This document shows positions 21,614-23,943 of a stretch of 23,943 nt of DNA, piece by piece (within the stretch, counting starts at the first letter, position 1; each line of letters opens with the position of its first letter). The notes beneath the pieces were generated by a model, which saw only the letters and a list, made by a program, of their open reading frames with translations, made no database searches and was not told the DNA's origin. The position numbers and the translations under genes are program-made. Source of the stretch: CBCXVS01 sp965178525 (lineage in GTDB: Bacteria; Tectomicrobia; Entotheonellia; Entotheonellales; Entotheonellaceae); NCBI GenBank assembly GCA_965178525.1, contig CBCXVS010000007.1, positions 1 to 23,943 of the forward strand, written 5' to 3'.

Positions 21614-22432
21614 CTACAGGACCAAAGGCCGAATGGTGACGTCTTTGAGATACGGATTGCGGAAGGACGTCATATCGCCGATGTTCGCGTGACCATCCGA
21701 AACAAACCGCGCCGATAGGGTTTTGCCGTACTTATTGGAGAGTCCCTGCAATAATTTGAGGATGTTCAGGACATGTTCCGGGCGCTCATCCAGACCAATG
21801 GGGTACGTATCGATACCCAAACCGGAATGCAGCGATAAATAGATGTTCCGTTCAATCGAAAAATGGCCCTGCTCATATGCCGCCGCCAGGGAAAAGTCTT
21901 CGAGGCACGGAAACATGAGGCCGCATAAGCCGATGGGTTTCGGGTTGTGCCGCTGCAAAAAGTCGGTGATGGTGACATACAGGTCGGTGATGACGGACGC
22001 CGTGAACGCTACACCGAAGCTCTCGATGACATCGATCAAGCTGCTCTTGCCGGTAAAGAGGGGCGCAATCGAGGCGTCAATGCCTAAGAAGGCTCTATCG
22101 TCCTGAAACAGCTCGGCCATTTCGTCCCAAGTCATTTTGATCTTCTGCAGCCAGGCATCAAGCGTCAGACATCCTTCTGACAAATCAGTCGGCTGCAATC
22201 CTATAGAAAATCCATCCCGCTTATAATTGGCCGACGGAAAATACGGACTCGACAGTTGATTGTTAAAGACATAGGTAAAATGAAATGTTTTTTCGGGCGC
22301 ATGTTTGATGATATTAAAAAGAACATCGACATCATGCTCGGTAATGTTCTCAGTAGTCAAGTCGATATTAAATGCGACATGATGAGAATGGTAAAAATTA
22401 TTAATTTGTTCTTTCGCTGTATAAATATTCAA
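21614..22432 (-). CDS. DUF711 (UPF0210-like) family protein, 5' truncated
   Basis: Similar to the C-terminal two thirds of DUF711 proteins. Recognisable blocks are SPYFPSANYKRDGFSIGLQPTDL, AFLGIDASIAPL, GLCGLMFPCLEDFSLA, SGLGIDTYPIGLDE, and LSARFVSDGHANIGDMTSF before the NPYLKD end. Full members have over 400 residues; this frame gives 272 from a TTG. The frame stays open upstream to at least 22560 (EKRIPNPDIFFSVGTL precedes the TTG), without any ATG, GTG or TTG, so the natural start was probably removed when the IS91-type element came in. The gene is more AT-rich than most of the window. Likely a non-functional remnant; function of the family is unknown. Confidence 0.72.
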   Translation of the reverse strand: MNIYTAKEQINNFYHSHHVAFNIDLTTENITEHDVDVLFNIIKHAPEKTFHFTYVFNNQLSSPYFPSANYKRDGFSIGLQPTDLSEGCLTLDAWLQKIKMTWDEMAELFQDDRAFLGIDASIAPLFTGKSSLIDVIESFGVAFTASVITDLYVTITDFLQRHNPKPIGLCGLMFPCLEDFSLAAAYEQGHFSIERNIYLSLHSGLGIDTYPIGLDERPEHVLNILKLLQGLSNKYGKTLSARFVSDGHANIGDMTSFRNPYLKDVTIRPLVL

Positions 22433-22665
22433 TGTTCCGACACTGAAAAAGATATCTGGATTTGGAATCCGTTTTTCTAATTCTTTTATATCTTGATCGT
22501 ATAGGAAAGTGCATTTTCCCGATCCCAGAAGTCCCCATTTCTCAAGGATGAACGAGCCAAGTGAGGGTTCCCGGGTGAGGACTGATGAGGGGTGGACGAA
22601 GCGGCTCCATCGTGGTAAAACCGCTTCACCATAACAATCTGATCCTCCTCACTCGGTGCGACCCC
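22433..22665. other. Junction between DUF711 remnant and IS91-type element
   Basis: The first part (to about 22540) continues the open DUF711 frame on the - strand and is AT-rich; the second part becomes GC-rich and leads to the transposase start. The change of composition near 22540-22560 is the likely element boundary, but I cannot fix the exact end. No separate gene is seen. Confidence 0.4.
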
Positions 22666-23271
22666 ATGATGGCGCCATCCGTCGGACACTGGAGTGTCTT
22701 CAAACAGATCTGTGCCGATCACTGGGATGAGTTTAAATACGCCAATCCCCGCTACCCAACATCCTACTATGACAGCCTCGTGGCCAAGATGCTCGTCTGT
22801 GGTAACCCCGAAAAGATCGGCTATATGGAATACCGCTGCCTCCAATGTGGTCAAGGTAAGCCTTTGGTCTCCATGAGTTGTAAATCGTCTCTGTGCTTGC
22901 GATGCGCCAAAGTCTACGTCGACAACTGGGTCAGCCAGGTGAGCCAGGTTCTCCACGAGGGGGTAATCTATCGACATATCATCCTGACCGTCCCGGCCAT
23001 GTTCCGTACGCCTTTCTACCAAAACGCTGAGGTCTTGTTGAGTGAGTTGATGCGGTGCGGGGCGCAGTGCCTGGATGATTTCTATAGCGAGGTCAGGGGG
23101 AAGACGCTCAGAGGTGGCTATATTGAGGTGATCTACACGCATGGGCGCAATGGTCAATATCATCCCCATCTGCCTGTGATCGCCACGAGTGGGGGCTACG
23201 ATGATCAGGCCGGGAGCTGGGAACATCTGAATTTTTTGCCTTACGATCTGCTGCGTCACAAATGGCAGTAG
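22666..23271 (+). pseudogene. IS91-family transposase, N-terminal part (in-frame stop)
   Basis: An IS91-type HUH/Y2 transposase start. The tandem ATGs at 22666/22669 begin MMAPSVGHWSVFKQIC; the frame extends upstream but that part is not family-like. A zinc-ribbon follows: CLQCGQG, then SCKSSLCLRCAKVYVDNW. ILTVPAMFRTPFYQN and the HUH region GQYHPHLPVIATSGG come next. In this last motif the second catalytic His is Pro (relatives read HPH-hydrophobic-H). The frame is stopped by TAG at 23269-23271 after LLRHKWQ, where relatives have an aromatic residue (WQ-Y-HLL). Two independent defects suggest a decayed gene. Confidence 0.85.
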
Positions 23272-23895
23272 CATCTGATGAACATGTTGAGACGTACCTT
23301 GGCAAACGATGCGATCAAGGACCTGGTGGATTGGTGTTTCAAGAAGTATCCCGACGGCTTGGTGAGCCGCGTGCAGAAGGGAGAAGTGCCGTCTCAGTAT
23401 CAGAGTTTGGCGAGCTATGTGGCCAAGTATGTGGTGAGTCCGCCGATCTCGGTAAGACGGATTGACCGCTATGATGGTGAGCGGGTGACGTACCACTACC
23501 GGTCTCACAGACCGGACCGGACCGAACATGAAACCATTGATGTCATGACGTTTATTGGCCGGATGATCCCGCACACGATGCCCAAAGGGTTCAAGCGCAT
23601 TCGGTATTACGGGGTGCAGGCCACCAAGACGTTTGCCAAGGTGAAGGAGGTGATTCAAGCGGCCCTGAGCAAGGTGAAGGAGGTGCTCAGGGGTGCGGTG
23701 AAGATCATCCCTCGGATGACTTACAAGCAACGTTATGAGAAGAGTACGGGTCGCAACCCCTTGATCTGTGAGCATTGTCGGAGTGAGATGGGGCTGTGGC
23801 GCATCTGGAATCCGACCTACGGGGTAATCTATGACGAGGGCGAGGAAATCAAACGAGGCAGATATGAGTCAACCGCACAACGAGCCGGACCTTGA
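23272..23895 (+). pseudogene. IS91-family transposase, C-terminal part
   Basis: Same frame as the N-terminal part, directly after the TAG. It contains LRRTLANDAIKDLVDWCF, the two-tyrosine helix SLASYVAKYVVSPPISVRR (Tyr-x3-Tyr, the nucleophiles of Y2 transposases), the RIDRYDGERVTYHYRSH strand pair, FIGRMIPHTMPKGFKRIRYYG and a late CEHCRSEM zinc knuckle. An internal ATG (23278) could start translation, but the HUH half would be missing. Downstream GCCCACCCGAAGGGC (about 23918-23932) is a hairpin near the window edge, possibly part of the element's end. Confidence 0.83.
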
Positions 23896-23943
23896 TAACG
23901 GGCCTGGTATTGAAAAGCCCACCCGAAGGGCGCTATGTCCATC

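Noticed and set aside
22486..23775. A 429-codon - frame rich in His
   Set aside because: Antisense to the IS91-type transposase; no recognisable domain.

Overview
The window is about 24 kb of GC-rich bacterial DNA (roughly 60% GC over most genes, visibly more AT-rich around 22.2-22.5 kb). The family mix fits a large-genome Gram-negative environmental bacterium rich in mobile DNA. It includes a thrombospondin-type-3-repeat surface protein with a CFI-box C-terminus, MmgE/PrpD, CaiB/BaiF CoA-transferase, a class III cyclase/TPR regulator, a DUF1326-DUF2182 pair, inositol-phosphate synthase, IS91- and IS5-type transposases and integron-type cassettes. It resembles sponge/soil 'Entotheonella'-like (Tectomicrobia) or deltaproteobacterial genomes; this is inference from gene content, and no marker gene is present.

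Layout. 60-4301 (+): a long calcium-binding-repeat surface protein that has lost its 5' end; it shares a bidirectional terminator with the convergent gene that follows. 4350-7169 (-): an MmgE/PrpD protein and, upstream of it, a CaiB/BaiF CoA-transferase, probably organic-acid/CoA-thioester catabolism. 7378-9850 (+): class IV aminotransferase and FAD-dependent oxidoreductase, a two-gene operon. 9870-13017 (+): a leader element, then a cyclase-ATPase-TPR regulator that has lost its ATPase core and is frameshifted into two ORFs. 13018-13399: a 22-bp-period tandem repeat and a second copy of the leader element. 13400-14880 (+): DUF1326 (with a 1-nt frameshift near its end) and the membrane protein DUF2182. 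15023-15525 (+): an intact YefM-YoeB toxin-antitoxin operon with TGTACA-type operators. 15628-17849 (-): inositol-3-phosphate synthase, low-molecular-weight phosphatase and histidine phosphatase in one apparent operon. 17880-18523 (-): a small protein translationally coupled to a clan AA (retropepsin-like) protease. 18661-19978 (-): two integron-type gene cassettes with attC-like sites and no integrase in the window. 20135-21139: an IS5-type insertion sequence with inverted repeats and a frameshifted transposase. 21140-21613: non-coding sequence with hairpins. 21614-22432 (-): a 5'-truncated DUF711 gene. 22666 to the end (+): a decayed IS91-family transposase.

How it fits together. The left two thirds hold metabolic and regulatory genes; the right third is an accessory zone of cassettes, IS elements and broken genes. 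The least explained items are (1) the integrase-less cassette pair, one cassette carrying a two-gene module that looks like a toxin-antitoxin or nuclease-partner system with DUF2283, and (2) a roughly 90-nt leader element present in two diverged copies that keep the same hairpin scheme, including a possible sequestration of the Shine-Dalgarno of the cyclase gene.
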